Source: Pseudacidovorax sp. RU35E (GTDB lineage Bacteria > Pseudomonadota > Gammaproteobacteria > Burkholderiales > Burkholderiaceae_C). Taken from it: a stretch of DNA of 64,000 nt. A program made the translations under genes and the position numbers. Positions 7,094 through 16,231 of the stretch are shown in pieces. Every line of letters starts with the position of its first letter. The stretch's first letter is position 1. The stretch lies in contig NZ_FTMY01000004.1 of the NCBI RefSeq assembly GCF_900156165.1, forward strand, positions 124,001 to 188,000, given 5' to 3'. The notes beneath the pieces are model-generated. The model was not told the DNA's origin. It made no database searches and saw only the letters and a program-made list of their open reading frames with translations.

Positions 7094-9988
7094 TCAGTTC
7101 CGGCGTCGACGGGCGAGCGCCAGTGCGGCCAGGCCGGCGAGCACCAGCGCAAGGTCGCCGAAGTCCAGCGAGCCGCCTTTTCGGCTGAAGGGCGGCGCGA
7201 TCGGCATCACCGCTGGCGTGGACTCCGCGCTGGGCGGTGTTGCCGGCGTGGTGGGCGTCGTGGGCGTGGTCGGCGCCTCGTCCACCGTATAGGAGGCGAT
7301 GTCATAGGCGTAGAGTTTGACGCCGGTACCCTCCTTGGTGCCGTCCGCCTGCACGGCGACGAAGCCGCCGACGGCCCCCTGCCGCTGGCTGATGGCGTTG
7401 CCGGCATCACGGGCGGGGGTCTCACCGTCAGCCACTTCGGTCAACACGTGGTATTGCTTGACGCCGTCTTTCTCACTGTAGAGGAACAGCTTCATCTCGC
7501 CGCTGGTCGGATCGATGGGCGTGTTGAACCACACCGCCTGATCCAGGTTTCGTTCGGCGATCTGCGAGCCCTCCTGGCCGTTCGTCTGGCGCGTGATCAG
7601 CGACGTCCGACCCCCAACGGCGGTGCCCGCCGCACCGTTGCCCCTGAAGACGATTTGCGGATAGACGTTGGTCCCATGGATGAAGCTCTGCATCGTGTGC
7701 CCCTCCTGGTTCGCATACGGACCTGCGGCCGGGCTCTTCGCCTCTTCGAAGACGAACTTGAGGTTGTCCTGGGCCAGAGCGGGTTCGGTGTCGGGCGCAT
7801 TGGTGTTTCGCGACGGCACGAGGATGTCGCCGCGCAGGATGACCGGCGTGCGTGACAGCGATTCGGGCGAAGCCGTGGTCGCCGGCTTGGACCTGTTGGT
7901 CAACGCAGCGGCCTGCTTCTTTCCATCGAAGACCGACTCGCCCGACACGACCATGTACGTCCGGCCCGGCTCGAATCGTGTGACGAGCCGCCAGGCCTTC
8001 TCCGTCGACGCATCCTTCTGCAGCTTCAGACCGAAGGGGCCCGCGATCGGGTCCTGCGGCAGGAGCACGAGCGTGGTGCGCCCATGTCTGGGTACCGCTC
8101 TCGTCTCGGCCACACCCGATGCCCTCGCCATGCCGTCGCTTCCATAGGACGTCTTGTACTGCTTGAACGGCGTCACGCCATCGCTGAAGCGGACCTCCGC
8201 ATAGGAGTAGGGGGCCTCGAGCGCATTGGCCGCGTCCATCCATCCGACCGTCATCTTGCCGAAGGACAGGACGAACGTTGCGGTGTTCTCCACCGCGGTC
8301 GTGGCCGGCGCAGCGCCGCGCGCGGTCACCGTCACATGGCACGGCTTTCCGGGAACGACCGCACAGTCGGGCGGATTGAACTTCATGCTCTCCACGGCGA
8401 ACCCGGCAGGCAGCGAAACGTTGGCCGCCGTGAAGGCGACGTTCCGGGTGCTGGCCGGCACGTTGATGTCCAGCATCGCCTGCGCGTTCTTGCCGCCCCA
8501 GGTCCGGGCCTTGAAGGTTTCCCCGCCGTAGCTGAAGGTGGCGGTGACCCCGTTGGGCGGCAGGCCCGCATCGATGAGGTATTGCTCGGGGTCCGTGGTG
8601 GCCCAGTACGCCTCCTTGGGCTGGCCGACGGCCGACCATGGGTACCCGTTGGTGTGATAGCCCGGGTCCGTCATGCCCCACCACGTCACGCGGTGCACGC
8701 CGCCCTTGTACTCGGGGTGGCGACCGCCCGGGCCGGCGGCGTACTCCTTGAGCAGGCTGAAGAGCTTCGCGTACTGGATGCCCTGCTCCTTGAACAGCGC
8801 GTCCATCTCGGGGCCGTTCTGGATCCGCTGGCCCTTGTCCAGGCCCAGCGTCGGTGCGAGATCCAGCTCGGTCAGATCGACATTCGCCCCGGTCTCGAGA
8901 TAGGTCTTGATGGTGCGCTCGAACGCATCCAGGTTGAGCCGCATGTCCCAGTGGCCCTGCGTGCCGATGACGTCGACCAGCTGCCGGGGATTGCCCTTGG
9001 CGTCCAGCAGGACCCGACCTTTGCCGGCTGCGGACTCGGCCGCATACCGTTCGTTGAATTCCTTGACCATCGACGCGATGGCCATGGCCTTGGAAGCGCG
9101 CTCGTTGTCGTTGAAATCGTTGTAGTTCAGGATGGCTGTCGTGTTCTGGCGCGCGTGGTAGAACGCGTCGTACATGTACTCCCAGCTCTTGCCCCCTTTG
9201 GCGTAGGCCTGTGCCCAGCGGGAAGGCCGCTCTTCCGGGCTGTAGCCGGTGCGCAGGGCATTGCGCCAGTCGGCCGGGTTGTCGGGGTTGTCCTTGAAGG
9301 CCTCGTTGACCACGTCCCAGGCGTAGGTCTTGAACGGGGCCTGGTCGAAATGGCCAGCCACGGTCCGGATGTAGTACTCCAGATTGGTCTTGGCCGTCGC
9401 GTAGTCCCAGGGCGTTTCCCAGCCGCCTGTCGAGGTCAGCACGTTGGCGGCGGGCCACTGGGCCGACTGGTTGTGCCACACCAGCACATGCCCGGTGACC
9501 TTGACGTCGCGTGCATTGGCGGCGCTGATGTCGGCGTTGATGCCGGACGTCAGATTGGTCAGGAAACTCGGGTTGGTATTGCTGATCCCGCCGCTCCAGA
9601 ACTCCGGCTTCAGCGCGTTGCTGGGCGTCACCGCATTGAAGTGCTTCACCGTCATGGCGGCCACGGAGTTCTCGCCCGGCACCACGTTCGTGGCGAAGTT
9701 GCTAGCGCTGAGATTGGTGCTGCCGATCAGGAAGTAGTTCTTGTAGACGTCCTTGAGCCCCGGCCAGCGGGCAGGGTCGGTGGGTCGCTCGGCCGCCAGG
9801 GCGCCGTGGGTCGCCACGAAGCCGGCCGCGAGGGCAACCAGCACCCGCCTGGCGTCGAGTCTTCCGGCCGTCCGCGCCGTCCTGCTGCCGACTGCGCCGG
9901 TTCGGGGGCGCCTGTCGGGCGGCCCGGCGTCAGACGCCGTTGTGCCCGGCCGCGGTGCGGCCGGAAGGGGTTCGAGGGTCAGATGCAT
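7094..9988 (-). CDS. Secreted GH10 endo-1,4-beta-xylanase with GlyGly-CTERM tag
   Basis: A 964-residue xylan-degrading enzyme. Residues 1-48 form an unusually long N-region ahead of the signal-peptide core (VLVALAAGFVATHGALAA, residues 49-66). The GH10 barrel covers about 70-490, with acid/base Glu229 in WDVVNEAF and the nucleophile Glu374 in DLTELDL. About 400 residues of beta-rich accessory sequence follow, then a TPTTPTTPATP linker. The C-terminus has KGGSLDFGD, a hydrophobic helix and ARRRRN: a GlyGly-CTERM sorting signal, with its processing enzyme encoded next door in converging orientation. AGGAGACAAGC before the ATG fixes the start. It is the last gene after dctM on the same strand, suggesting co-expression with the xylonate enzymes. 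Confidence 0.93.
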   Translation of the reverse strand: MHLTLEPLPAAPRPGTTASDAGPPDRRPRTGAVGSRTARTAGRLDARRVLVALAAGFVATHGALAAERPTDPARWPGLKDVYKNYFLIGSTNLSASNFATNVVPGENSVAAMTVKHFNAVTPSNALKPEFWSGGISNTNPSFLTNLTSGINADISAANARDVKVTGHVLVWHNQSAQWPAANVLTSTGGWETPWDYATAKTNLEYYIRTVAGHFDQAPFKTYAWDVVNEAFKDNPDNPADWRNALRTGYSPEERPSRWAQAYAKGGKSWEYMYDAFYHARQNTTAILNYNDFNDNERASKAMAIASMVKEFNERYAAESAAGKGRVLLDAKGNPRQLVDVIGTQGHWDMRLNLDAFERTIKTYLETGANVDLTELDLAPTLGLDKGQRIQNGPEMDALFKEQGIQYAKLFSLLKEYAAGPGGRHPEYKGGVHRVTWWGMTDPGYHTNGYPWSAVGQPKEAYWATTDPEQYLIDAGLPPNGVTATFSYGGETFKARTWGGKNAQAMLDINVPASTRNVAFTAANVSLPAGFAVESMKFNPPDCAVVPGKPCHVTVTARGAAPATTAVENTATFVLSFGKMTVGWMDAANALEAPYSYAEVRFSDGVTPFKQYKTSYGSDGMARASGVAETRAVPRHGRTTLVLLPQDPIAGPFGLKLQKDASTEKAWRLVTRFEPGRTYMVVSGESVFDGKKQAAALTNRSKPATTASPESLSRTPVILRGDILVPSRNTNAPDTEPALAQDNLKFVFEEAKSPAAGPYANQEGHTMQSFIHGTNVYPQIVFRGNGAAGTAVGGRTSLITRQTNGQEGSQIAERNLDQAVWFNTPIDPTSGEMKLFLYSEKDGVKQYHVLTEVADGETPARDAGNAISQRQGAVGGFVAVQADGTKEGTGVKLYAYDIASYTVDEAPTTPTTPTTPATPPSAESTPAVMPIAPPFSRKGGSLDFGDLALVLAGLAALALARRRRN
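7240..7276. repeat. Codon repeat encoding the Thr-Pro linker of the xylanase
   Basis: Short tandem units of the GGCGTGGT/GGCGTCGT kind (read on the plus strand) encode the TPTTPTTPATP linker that separates the globular part of the xylanase from its membrane tag. Such linkers are common in secreted polysaccharidases, and the number of units is likely to vary between strains. Confidence 0.55.
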
Positions 9989-10005
9989 GCTTGTCTCCTT
10001 TGATC

Positions 10006-10025
10006 GGGAAGAGGGATCTCTTCCC
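10006..10025 (-). other. Intercistronic stem-loop between dctM and the xylanase gene
   Basis: GGGAAGAG and CTCTTCCC form a perfect eight-base-pair stem with a four-base loop, lying just upstream of the strong ribosome binding site of the xylanase. There is no U-tract, so it is not a normal intrinsic terminator. It may be an mRNA processing or stabilising element that sets the xylanase level apart from the transport genes; this is inference. Confidence 0.45.
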
Positions 10026-10048
10026 CTGTTGTCAATGCACTCGGCGCG

Positions 10049-11326
10049 TCAATAGAACCAGCGCAGCGGTGCCAGAACCACCTGCGGAAAGAGGACCATC
10101 AGGAACATCACCACGAACTGCGTGGCCATGAACGGCAGCACGCCGCGGGTCACCTCGTCCATCTTCATGCGGCCCACCCCGGCCACCACGTTGAGGATCG
10201 TGCCCACCGGGGGCGTGACCAGGCCGATGGCGTTGTTGATGATGAAGAGCACTCCGAAGTAGATGGGGTCGATGCCGGCGGCCTTGATCAGCGGCATCAG
10301 GACCGGCGTCATGATGAGGATGGTCGGCGTCATGTCCATCGCCGTGCCCACCACCATGACCAGCACCATGATGGCGATCATCAGCAGCGTCTGGTTGCCC
10401 AGCAGCGGGCGCAGCAGTTCCACGACCTGTTGCGGCAGATCGGCCACCGTGATGAGCCAGGCCGACACCATGGCGGCGGCCACCAGGAACATCACCACCG
10501 CCGTGGTGCGCGCCGCCGTGACGAAGATGTGCAGGAGCGCGCGCAGCGGCAGTTCGCGGTAGATCACGTTGGCCACGAAGAGCGCATAGACCGCGGCGAC
10601 CACCGCCGCCTCGGTGGGCGTGAACACCCCCATGCGCAGGCCCACGAGGATGAACACCGGCAGCATCAGCGCCCAGACCGATTCGCGCGCGGCGGCCCAG
10701 ATTTCGGCGCGCGACTTCCGGGGTGGCAGCACCAGCGTCTCCTTGCGGCCTATCCACCACCAGGTCAGCGCAAGGCCGGCGCCGATCAGGATGCCCGGGA
10801 CGATGCCGGCGATGAACAGCTTGCTGATCGACACGTTGGCCGTGACGCCGAAGATGACGAAGCCGATGCTGGGCGGAATGATGGGGCCGATGACGCCGGC
10901 CGCGGCGATCAGGCCGCCCGACACCTCCTTCTTGTGCCCGGCCTTGATCATCATCGGCAGCAGCAGGGCCGTGAGGGCCGCGGCATCGGCCACGGCCGAG
11001 CCGGACAGGGCCGACAGCAGGCAGCCGGCGAGCACGACCACATAGCCGAGCCCACCCTTGACGTGGCCGACCAGCGCGAGCGCGAAGTTGACGATGCGCT
11101 GCGACAGCCCGCCCACGTTCATGATCTCGCCGGCCAGCATGAAGAAGGGCACGGCCAGCAGCGGGAAGCTGTCGGCGCCGTTGATGAAGTTCTGCGCCAG
11201 GATCTGGGCGTCGAACAGGTCCAGGTGCCACATCAGCGCGACGCCGCTGGCGAGCAGCGCATAGGCGATGGGGATGCCCAGCGCCATCGCACCGACGAGG
11301 CTGGCGAGGAAGATGAAGACGGTCAT
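10049..11326 (-). CDS. dctM: TRAP transporter large permease (DctM)
   Basis: A 425-residue membrane protein of the DctM family: the ion-coupled transport subunit of a tripartite ATP-independent periplasmic transporter. It opens MTVFIFLASLVGAMALGIPIAYALL and shows the conserved FFMLAGEIMNVGG, LSGSAVADAAAL and GVIGPIIPPSIGFVIFG signatures and about a dozen hydrophobic segments. Its ATG overlaps the dctQ stop by four bases. The receptor gene dctP is at the front of the same operon, separated from dctQM by xylX and xylD, which points to an acidic sugar such as xylonate or a xylan-derived uronate as cargo. The substrate assignment comes from context. Confidence 0.92.
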   Translation of the reverse strand: MTVFIFLASLVGAMALGIPIAYALLASGVALMWHLDLFDAQILAQNFINGADSFPLLAVPFFMLAGEIMNVGGLSQRIVNFALALVGHVKGGLGYVVVLAGCLLSALSGSAVADAAALTALLLPMMIKAGHKKEVSGGLIAAAGVIGPIIPPSIGFVIFGVTANVSISKLFIAGIVPGILIGAGLALTWWWIGRKETLVLPPRKSRAEIWAAARESVWALMLPVFILVGLRMGVFTPTEAAVVAAVYALFVANVIYRELPLRALLHIFVTAARTTAVVMFLVAAAMVSAWLITVADLPQQVVELLRPLLGNQTLLMIAIMVLVMVVGTAMDMTPTILIMTPVLMPLIKAAGIDPIYFGVLFIINNAIGLVTPPVGTILNVVAGVGRMKMDEVTRGVLPFMATQFVVMFLMVLFPQVVLAPLRWFY

Positions 11327-11937
11327 GGGCGCTGTCCGCCGGCCTTGCTGCCGGAGTGAGAGGGTTGGAAGAGGTCGTGGGCGGCGTCGTCGCGCGCGAG
11401 CTGGGCCTGCAGGGCCTCGAGCTCGGCCTGCTCTTCCGACTCCTTGACCATGACGAGTTCGCTCTCGCGGATGCGCCCGGTCAGCACCCTCGCCAGCTGC
11501 AGCAGGAGCAGCAGGCCGGCCAGCACCGAGAACACCACGCCCGAGGCGTAGAAGATGGCCACCGGGGCGCCGGTGACCGGCGCCTCCATGTCCATGTTCA
11601 GCCGCGCCTGCACCCAGCTGCCGGTGAGGAACAGCCAGGTCACGCAGAGCATCAGCAGGTGCCCCAGCACCAGGCAGACCTTCTTGCCCGTGGCGCTCAG
11701 GCGCGAGACCAGCATGTCCGTGCCCAGGTGGGCCCCGTCCCTGAGCGCGACGACGGCACCCAGGAAGCACAGCCAGACGAAAAGCCAGCGCGACAGTTCC
11801 TCGCTGACCGCGATGCCGGAGTTGAGGACGTAGCGCAGGACCACGTTGCCGAACACCAGCAGCACCATGAGGGCGAGCGCGGCGGCGATCAGGAGGTCGA
11901 TGGCGCGGCAGAAGCGCGTGATGGTGGTGTCGATCAT
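11323..11937 (-). CDS. dctQ: TRAP transporter small permease (DctQ)
   Basis: A 204-residue four-helix membrane protein with the typical DctQ core: VFGNVVLRYVLNSGIAVSEE followed by LSRWLFVWLCFLGA, then RDGAHLGTDML. It pairs with DctM and helps dock the receptor. The charged C-terminal tail after the fourth helix (about 45 residues, rich in Glu, Gln and Lys) is longer than is typical. It lies between xylX and dctM. Confidence 0.9.
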   Translation of the reverse strand: MIDTTITRFCRAIDLLIAAALALMVLLVFGNVVLRYVLNSGIAVSEELSRWLFVWLCFLGAVVALRDGAHLGTDMLVSRLSATGKKVCLVLGHLLMLCVTWLFLTGSWVQARLNMDMEAPVTGAPVAIFYASGVVFSVLAGLLLLLQLARVLTGRIRESELVMVKESEEQAELEALQAQLARDDAAHDLFQPSHSGSKAGGQRP

Positions 11938-11968
11938 GGGCAGCTCCGGGCGGTGCTCGACGCGGCCA

Positions 11969-13183
11969 TCACAGCCGCGCCCCTTGCAGCAGGCCGCGGT
12001 CGGCCAGGTTGCGGATCAGCGCGCGCAGGCCGAACTGCCAGGGCGGCGCCGCCTCGCAGTGCATCACCCGGTTCTGCAGGCGACCCAGCCAGCGGCTGTG
12101 GATGGTCACCACGTCGCCCACCTTGTGGGTGAAGCCGGCGCCGGGCTCGTCACGGTCCTCGACCGGTGCGAACAGCGTGCCCAGGAACAGCATGAAGCCG
12201 TCGGGATACTGGTGGCAGGCCATCGTCTGGTCCACCAGCTCCTCGGGCGCACGGCTGATGCTGGCCATGGTGTTGATGCCGCGCAGCAGGTAGCCGTCCT
12301 CGCCGCTCACCTCCAGGTGCACCGTCTCGCTGCGCAACTGCTCCAGGGCGAAGCCCTCGTCGAAGAGGCGGATGAAGGGGCCGATGGCGCAGGACGCGTT
12401 GTTGTCCTTGGCCTTGCCCAGCAACAGCGCGCTGCGGCCTTCGATGTCGCGCAGGTTGACGTCGTTGCCCAGCGCGGCACCGACGATGGCGCCGCGGCTG
12501 TTGACGGCCAGCACCACCTCGGGCTCGGGGTTGTTCCAGGTCGACTCGGCGCGGATGCCGATGGCCTGGCCGTGGCCGACCGATGCCAGCACGGGTGCCT
12601 TGGTGAAGACCTCCGCGTCGGGCCCGATGCCCACCTCCAGGTACTGCGACCACAGGTTCTTCTGCTGCAGCAGGCGCTTCAGCGCCTGCGCCTGGGCCGA
12701 GCCCGGCCGGATGTCGGACAGGTCGGTGCCGATCAGGGCCATGACCTGCCCGCGCAGTGCCAGCGCGCGGCTGGCGTCGCCGCCGGCCTGCTCTTCGATC
12801 ACGCGCTCGATCATGCTGGCGGCGAAGGTCACGCCGGCGGCCTTGACCACCTGCAGGTCGCACGGCGCCAGCAGCCAGGGCAGGGCCGGGTCCCGGCCTT
12901 CGGCCCGGCTGTTGTCGAGCAGCGCCTCGACGCTGCACAGATATTGGCCCTCTGCCGCGCGCACCGCCTGTGCCGGATGTTCGCTTTCGAGCAGCGTGCT
13001 CATGGTGGCGAAGTGGCGGCTCAGGTCGAACACGCCGTCGGGGCGCAGGGCCACCACGGCCGGGCCGGCCGGCGTGCCGGCGCACCAGGCACGGGCCACG
13101 AGCGTGCCGGCCAGGCCGTCCATCGGCAGCACGGCGTGCAGGGCAGGGCTGCGCTCCGGCAGGGCCGTCGTTGTCACAGTCAT
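11969..13183 (-). CDS. xylX: 2-keto-3-deoxy-xylonate dehydratase, FAH family (XylX-like)
   Basis: A 404-residue fumarylacetoacetate-hydrolase-fold protein. It is much longer than ordinary FAH-family hydrolases and has the block order of Caulobacter XylX: LLAPCDLQVVKAAGVTFA, LWSQYLEVGIGPDAE, TWNNPEPEVVL with the metal-binding acidic residues, GNDVNLRDIEGRSALLL, AKDNNASCAIGPF, and HQYPDGFMLFLGTLFAP. XylX removes water from 2-keto-3-deoxy-xylonate to give alpha-ketoglutarate semialdehyde in the non-phosphorylating Weimberg pathway. The gene directly follows xylD on the same strand, which strongly supports the role. An L-arabonate-derived substrate is the main alternative, since the same chemistry serves both pentonates. 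Confidence 0.88.
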   Translation of the reverse strand: MTVTTTALPERSPALHAVLPMDGLAGTLVARAWCAGTPAGPAVVALRPDGVFDLSRHFATMSTLLESEHPAQAVRAAEGQYLCSVEALLDNSRAEGRDPALPWLLAPCDLQVVKAAGVTFAASMIERVIEEQAGGDASRALALRGQVMALIGTDLSDIRPGSAQAQALKRLLQQKNLWSQYLEVGIGPDAEVFTKAPVLASVGHGQAIGIRAESTWNNPEPEVVLAVNSRGAIVGAALGNDVNLRDIEGRSALLLGKAKDNNASCAIGPFIRLFDEGFALEQLRSETVHLEVSGEDGYLLRGINTMASISRAPEELVDQTMACHQYPDGFMLFLGTLFAPVEDRDEPGAGFTHKVGDVVTIHSRWLGRLQNRVMHCEAAPPWQFGLRALIRNLADRGLLQGARL

Positions 13184-13203
13184 TCAGATTTCCTTGGGCG
13201 TGG

Positions 13204-14985
13204 TCAGTGGTTGTGGCGCGGCGTGCGCTCGGCGATGCGGCGGTACTTCAGGGCCATGTCCAGCGTGGCGCCGTCCACCAGCTGTCCGGTGTTGCGCCGG
13301 TACATCTCTTCCCAGGGGGACTGGCTCGGCGGCAACTGCGGCGCGGGCAGTTCGCGCTGGCGCCGGGCGATCTCCTCGTCGGACACCAGGGCGTCGCAGC
13401 GGCGGGCATTGAGATCGACACGGATCACATCGCCGGTCATGAGCCAGCGCAGGCCGCCGCCCACGGCGCTTTCGGGCGACACGTTCAGGATCGAGGGGCT
13501 GTCGGCCGTGCCGGACTGGCGTCCGTCGCCAAGGGTCGGCAGCGCCTGGATGCCGCGCTGGATCAGGGCATCGGGCGGCTGCATGTTGACCACCTCCGCC
13601 GAGCCCGGCCAGCCGATGGGACCGGCGCCGCGCATCACCAGGATGCAGCCTTCGTCGATCTCGAGCGCCGGATCGTTGATGCGGGCGTGGTAGTCGTCGG
13701 CGCCATCGAAGACCACCGCGCGCGCCTCGAACACGTCCTCGTGGCCCGGCCGGCTCAGGTAACGCTCGCGGAAGCTTCGCGAGATGACCGAGGTCTTCAT
13801 GATGCCGAAGTCGAAGAGATTGCCGCTCAGCACCAGGAAGCCCGCATTGGCCATCAGCGGCGCGTCGAAGGGGCGGATGACTTCGCGATCGGTGCTTTCG
13901 CGTCCCTGGACGTTCTCGCCCACGGTCTTGCCGGTCACGCTGGCGCAGTCGCCGTGCAGGCGGCCGGCCTGCTGCAGTTCCCACATCAGCGCCGGCACGC
14001 CGCCGGCGCGGAAGAAGCGCTCGCCCAGGAACCTGCCGGCGGGCTGCATGTCCAGCAGCAGCGGGAGGTCGTAGGCATGGTCCGTCCAGTCCTGCGGCCG
14101 CAGCTCCACGCCGGCGTGGCGGGCCATGGCCATGATGTGCACCTGTGCATTGCTGGAGCCGCCCGCGCAACTGACCACCGACAGGGCGTTGAGGAAGCTC
14201 TCGCGGCTGAGGATGCGCGAGGGCCGCAGGTCCTCGAAGGCCATGCCGACGATGCGCCGGCCCGTCTCGTAGGCCATCTGGCCGCGTTCACGGTAGGGCG
14301 CCGGGATGGCGGCGCAGCCCGGCAGCGCAAGGCCCAGCGCCTCGGCGACGGCATTCATCGTCGACGCCGTCCCCATGGTGTTGCAGTGCCCCGCCGAAGG
14401 CGCACTGCTGCAGGCGCGCTGGAGGAACTCCTCCTCGTCGATCTCGCCGGCCGCCAGTTGCCGGCGGCTGCGCCAGATCACCGTGCCCGAGCCCACCAGC
14501 TCGCCGCCATGCCAGCCGTCGAGCATGGGACCACCCGACAGCACGATGGCCGGGATGTCCACGGTGCTCGCGGCCATGATGCCCGCCGGCGTGGTCTTGT
14601 CGCAGCCGGTGGTCAGCACCACGGCGTCGATGGGATAGCCGTACAGGATCTCGACCAGGCCCAGGTAGGCCAGGTTGCGGTCCAGGGCGGCGGTGGGGCG
14701 GCGGCAGTTCTCGAAGATGGGGTGCACGGGGAACTCCATCGGAATGCCCCCGGCATCGCGGATGCCGTCGCGCACACGACGCGCCAGGTCCAGGTGGATG
14801 CGGTTGCACGGCGACAGATCGCTGCCGGTCTGCGCAATGCCGATGATGGGCCGGCCCGAACGCAGTTCGGCGGGTGTCAGTCCGTAGTTCATGAAGCGCT
14901 CCAGATAGAGCGCCGTCATGTCGGAGCGATGGGGGTCTGCAAACCATTCGCGCGAGCGAAAGCTGCGACCAGCTCTGTTGTTCAT
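13204..14985 (-). CDS. xylD: Xylonate dehydratase, IlvD/Edd family (XylD-like)
   Basis: A 593-residue Fe-S dehydratase of the IlvD/Edd family, in the pentonate branch. The opening ([10 protein letters not shown], then [14 protein letters not shown]), the [19 protein letters not shown] block, [35 protein letters not shown] and the closing RTPRHNH match Caulobacter XylD from end to end. The three conserved cysteines around these motifs would hold the cluster. It converts D-xylonate to 2-keto-3-deoxy-xylonate, and the product passes to XylX encoded 20 bases downstream. Xylose dehydrogenase, xylonolactonase and the final semialdehyde dehydrogenase are not in the window. L-arabonate is a possible alternative substrate. 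Confidence 0.92.
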   Translation of the reverse strand: MNNRAGRSFRSREWFADPHRSDMTALYLERFMNYGLTPAELRSGRPIIGIAQTGSDLSPCNRIHLDLARRVRDGIRDAGGIPMEFPVHPIFENCRRPTAALDRNLAYLGLVEILYGYPIDAVVLTTGCDKTTPAGIMAASTVDIPAIVLSGGPMLDGWHGGELVGSGTVIWRSRRQLAAGEIDEEEFLQRACSSAPSAGHCNTMGTASTMNAVAEALGLALPGCAAIPAPYRERGQMAYETGRRIVGMAFEDLRPSRILSRESFLNALSVVSCAGGSSNAQVHIMAMARHAGVELRPQDWTDHAYDLPLLLDMQPAGRFLGERFFRAGGVPALMWELQQAGRLHGDCASVTGKTVGENVQGRESTDREVIRPFDAPLMANAGFLVLSGNLFDFGIMKTSVISRSFRERYLSRPGHEDVFEARAVVFDGADDYHARINDPALEIDEGCILVMRGAGPIGWPGSAEVVNMQPPDALIQRGIQALPTLGDGRQSGTADSPSILNVSPESAVGGGLRWLMTGDVIRVDLNARRCDALVSDEEIARRQRELPAPQLPPSQSPWEEMYRRNTGQLVDGATLDMALKYRRIAERTPRHNH

Positions 14986-15068
14986 GGCTGTCGACGTCGG
15001 AAGGGGAGGATCGATGGAAGCGGCCGCATGGCCGCCTCCAACCCGCGGGGCAGGCTTGCCCGAGGGAC

Positions 15069-16088
15069 TTACTTGCTGTCCGTGGTGCTGCCGCGCACCT
15101 TGGCGAGTTCGCCGTTCATCTCAGCGGTGGTGTCCTCGCCGTATTCCTTGCTGAACTTGGCCAGCACCGGCTGCAGCTTGCTGCGCATCCTGGCCTGCTC
15201 TGCGGGCGGCAATTCGGTGATCTGCATGCCGGCCTTCTTCAGGTCGGCCAGGGCCGTGTCGGAGAAGGCGCGGATGGTCTTGCGCTCATACAGCATGGCT
15301 TCCTTCGCCGCGTCCTGCACGATCTTCTGCTCCTCGGCCGAAAGGCCGTCCCACGTCTTCTTGGACATCAGCAGCACCCAGGCGCTGTACATGTGCCGCG
15401 ACAGCACGAGGTGCTTCTGCACTTCGTAGAACTTGCTGGCCAGGATGGTGGCCGGCGGGTTCTCTTGCCCATCCACCGCCGCCTGCTCCATTGCCGTGTA
15501 CAGCTCGGTGAAGGGCATCGGCGTGGCATTGGCGCCCAGTGCGTTGAAGGTTTCGAGGAACAGCGGACTCTGGATCACGCGCAGCTTCAGGCCGCTCAGG
15601 TCGTCGGCGCGCTGCACCGGCCGGCGCGAGTTGGTGACATGACGGAAGCCGTTCTCCCAGTAGCCCAGGCCGATCAGGCCCTTCTCCGGCAGTTTGGCCA
15701 GCAGCTTCTGGCCGAAGGTGCCGTCCAGCACGGCGTCGGCTTCCTTCTCGTTGTTGAAGGTCATGGGCAGGTTCAGCACGCCGAAGGGCTTGACCAGCGA
15801 CACCAGCGTGGAGCTGTCGGGGATCGTCATCTCCAGCGTGCCGCCGCGCAGGGCCGAGGTCATGCTGAGGTCGTTGCCCAGCGATCCGCTGGCATAGACC
15901 CGCGCTGTCAGCTTGCCGCCGCTCTTGGCCGCCAGGCGGTCGGCGAAGTACTTGAGCGCCTGGGCCTGCGGATGGTCCTCGCTGAGGCCGGTGCCGATCT
16001 TGAATACGTGCTCCTTGACCTGCGCAAAGGCGGAGCCGGCCAGTGCGGCCAGCAGCACAGTCGCCAGGCCCAGTGATCTGATCTTCAT
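15069..16088 (-). CDS. dctP: TRAP transporter substrate-binding protein (DctP)
   Basis: A 339-residue periplasmic receptor with a Sec signal peptide (MKIRSLGLATVLLAALAGSAFAQ). Mature features are KIGTGLSEDHPQAQALKYFAD, SDDL-type DDLSGLKLRVIQSP containing the conserved Arg that binds the ligand carboxylate, and TELYTAMEQAAVDGQENP, a diagnostic DctP block. GGAGACATC before the ATG supports the start; the frame extends further upstream without signal-peptide character. It is the first gene of the xyl/TRAP operon, next to the divergent LysR gene. The Arg implies an acidic ligand, consistent with xylonate or another sugar acid. Confidence 0.92.
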   Translation of the reverse strand: MKIRSLGLATVLLAALAGSAFAQVKEHVFKIGTGLSEDHPQAQALKYFADRLAAKSGGKLTARVYASGSLGNDLSMTSALRGGTLEMTIPDSSTLVSLVKPFGVLNLPMTFNNEKEADAVLDGTFGQKLLAKLPEKGLIGLGYWENGFRHVTNSRRPVQRADDLSGLKLRVIQSPLFLETFNALGANATPMPFTELYTAMEQAAVDGQENPPATILASKFYEVQKHLVLSRHMYSAWVLLMSKKTWDGLSAEEQKIVQDAAKEAMLYERKTIRAFSDTALADLKKAGMQITELPPAEQARMRSKLQPVLAKFSKEYGEDTTAEMNGELAKVRGSTTDSK

Positions 16089-16231
16089 GATGTCTCCAGA
16101 ATGGAATATGCAGTGGCGCGGCGACTTTGCCGCGATGCGCCGGCCCTCTGTGGAGCCGTACTCGACGCATCCGAAGGCTAGGTGACGGCCATCTGACGGT
16201 CCACTGACTTTTTCGCTAGCATCCATTCCAA
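16089..16231. promoter_or_regulatory. Divergent promoter region of the xyl/TRAP operon and its LysR regulator
   Basis: A 143-base region between the two start codons. TGGAAT (16102-16107) near the dctP start and ATTCCA (16225-16230) just before the regulator start are inverted copies; they may be parts of LysR binding sites, but they are short and far apart. Divergent LysR-operon layouts normally place autoregulatory sites here. No clear -10/-35 pair could be fixed by eye. Confidence 0.35.

Noticed and set aside
8084-10003. A 639-codon open frame opposite the xylanase gene
   Set aside because: It is the antisense shadow of a well-supported GH10 gene in GC-rich DNA; its translation is low-complexity, rich in Arg, Gly and His, with no family motif.
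13204-14985. Annotation as dihydroxy-acid dehydratase (branched-chain amino acid synthesis)
   Set aside because: Length, N- and C-terminal blocks and the XylX-like neighbour place it in the pentonate dehydratase branch.
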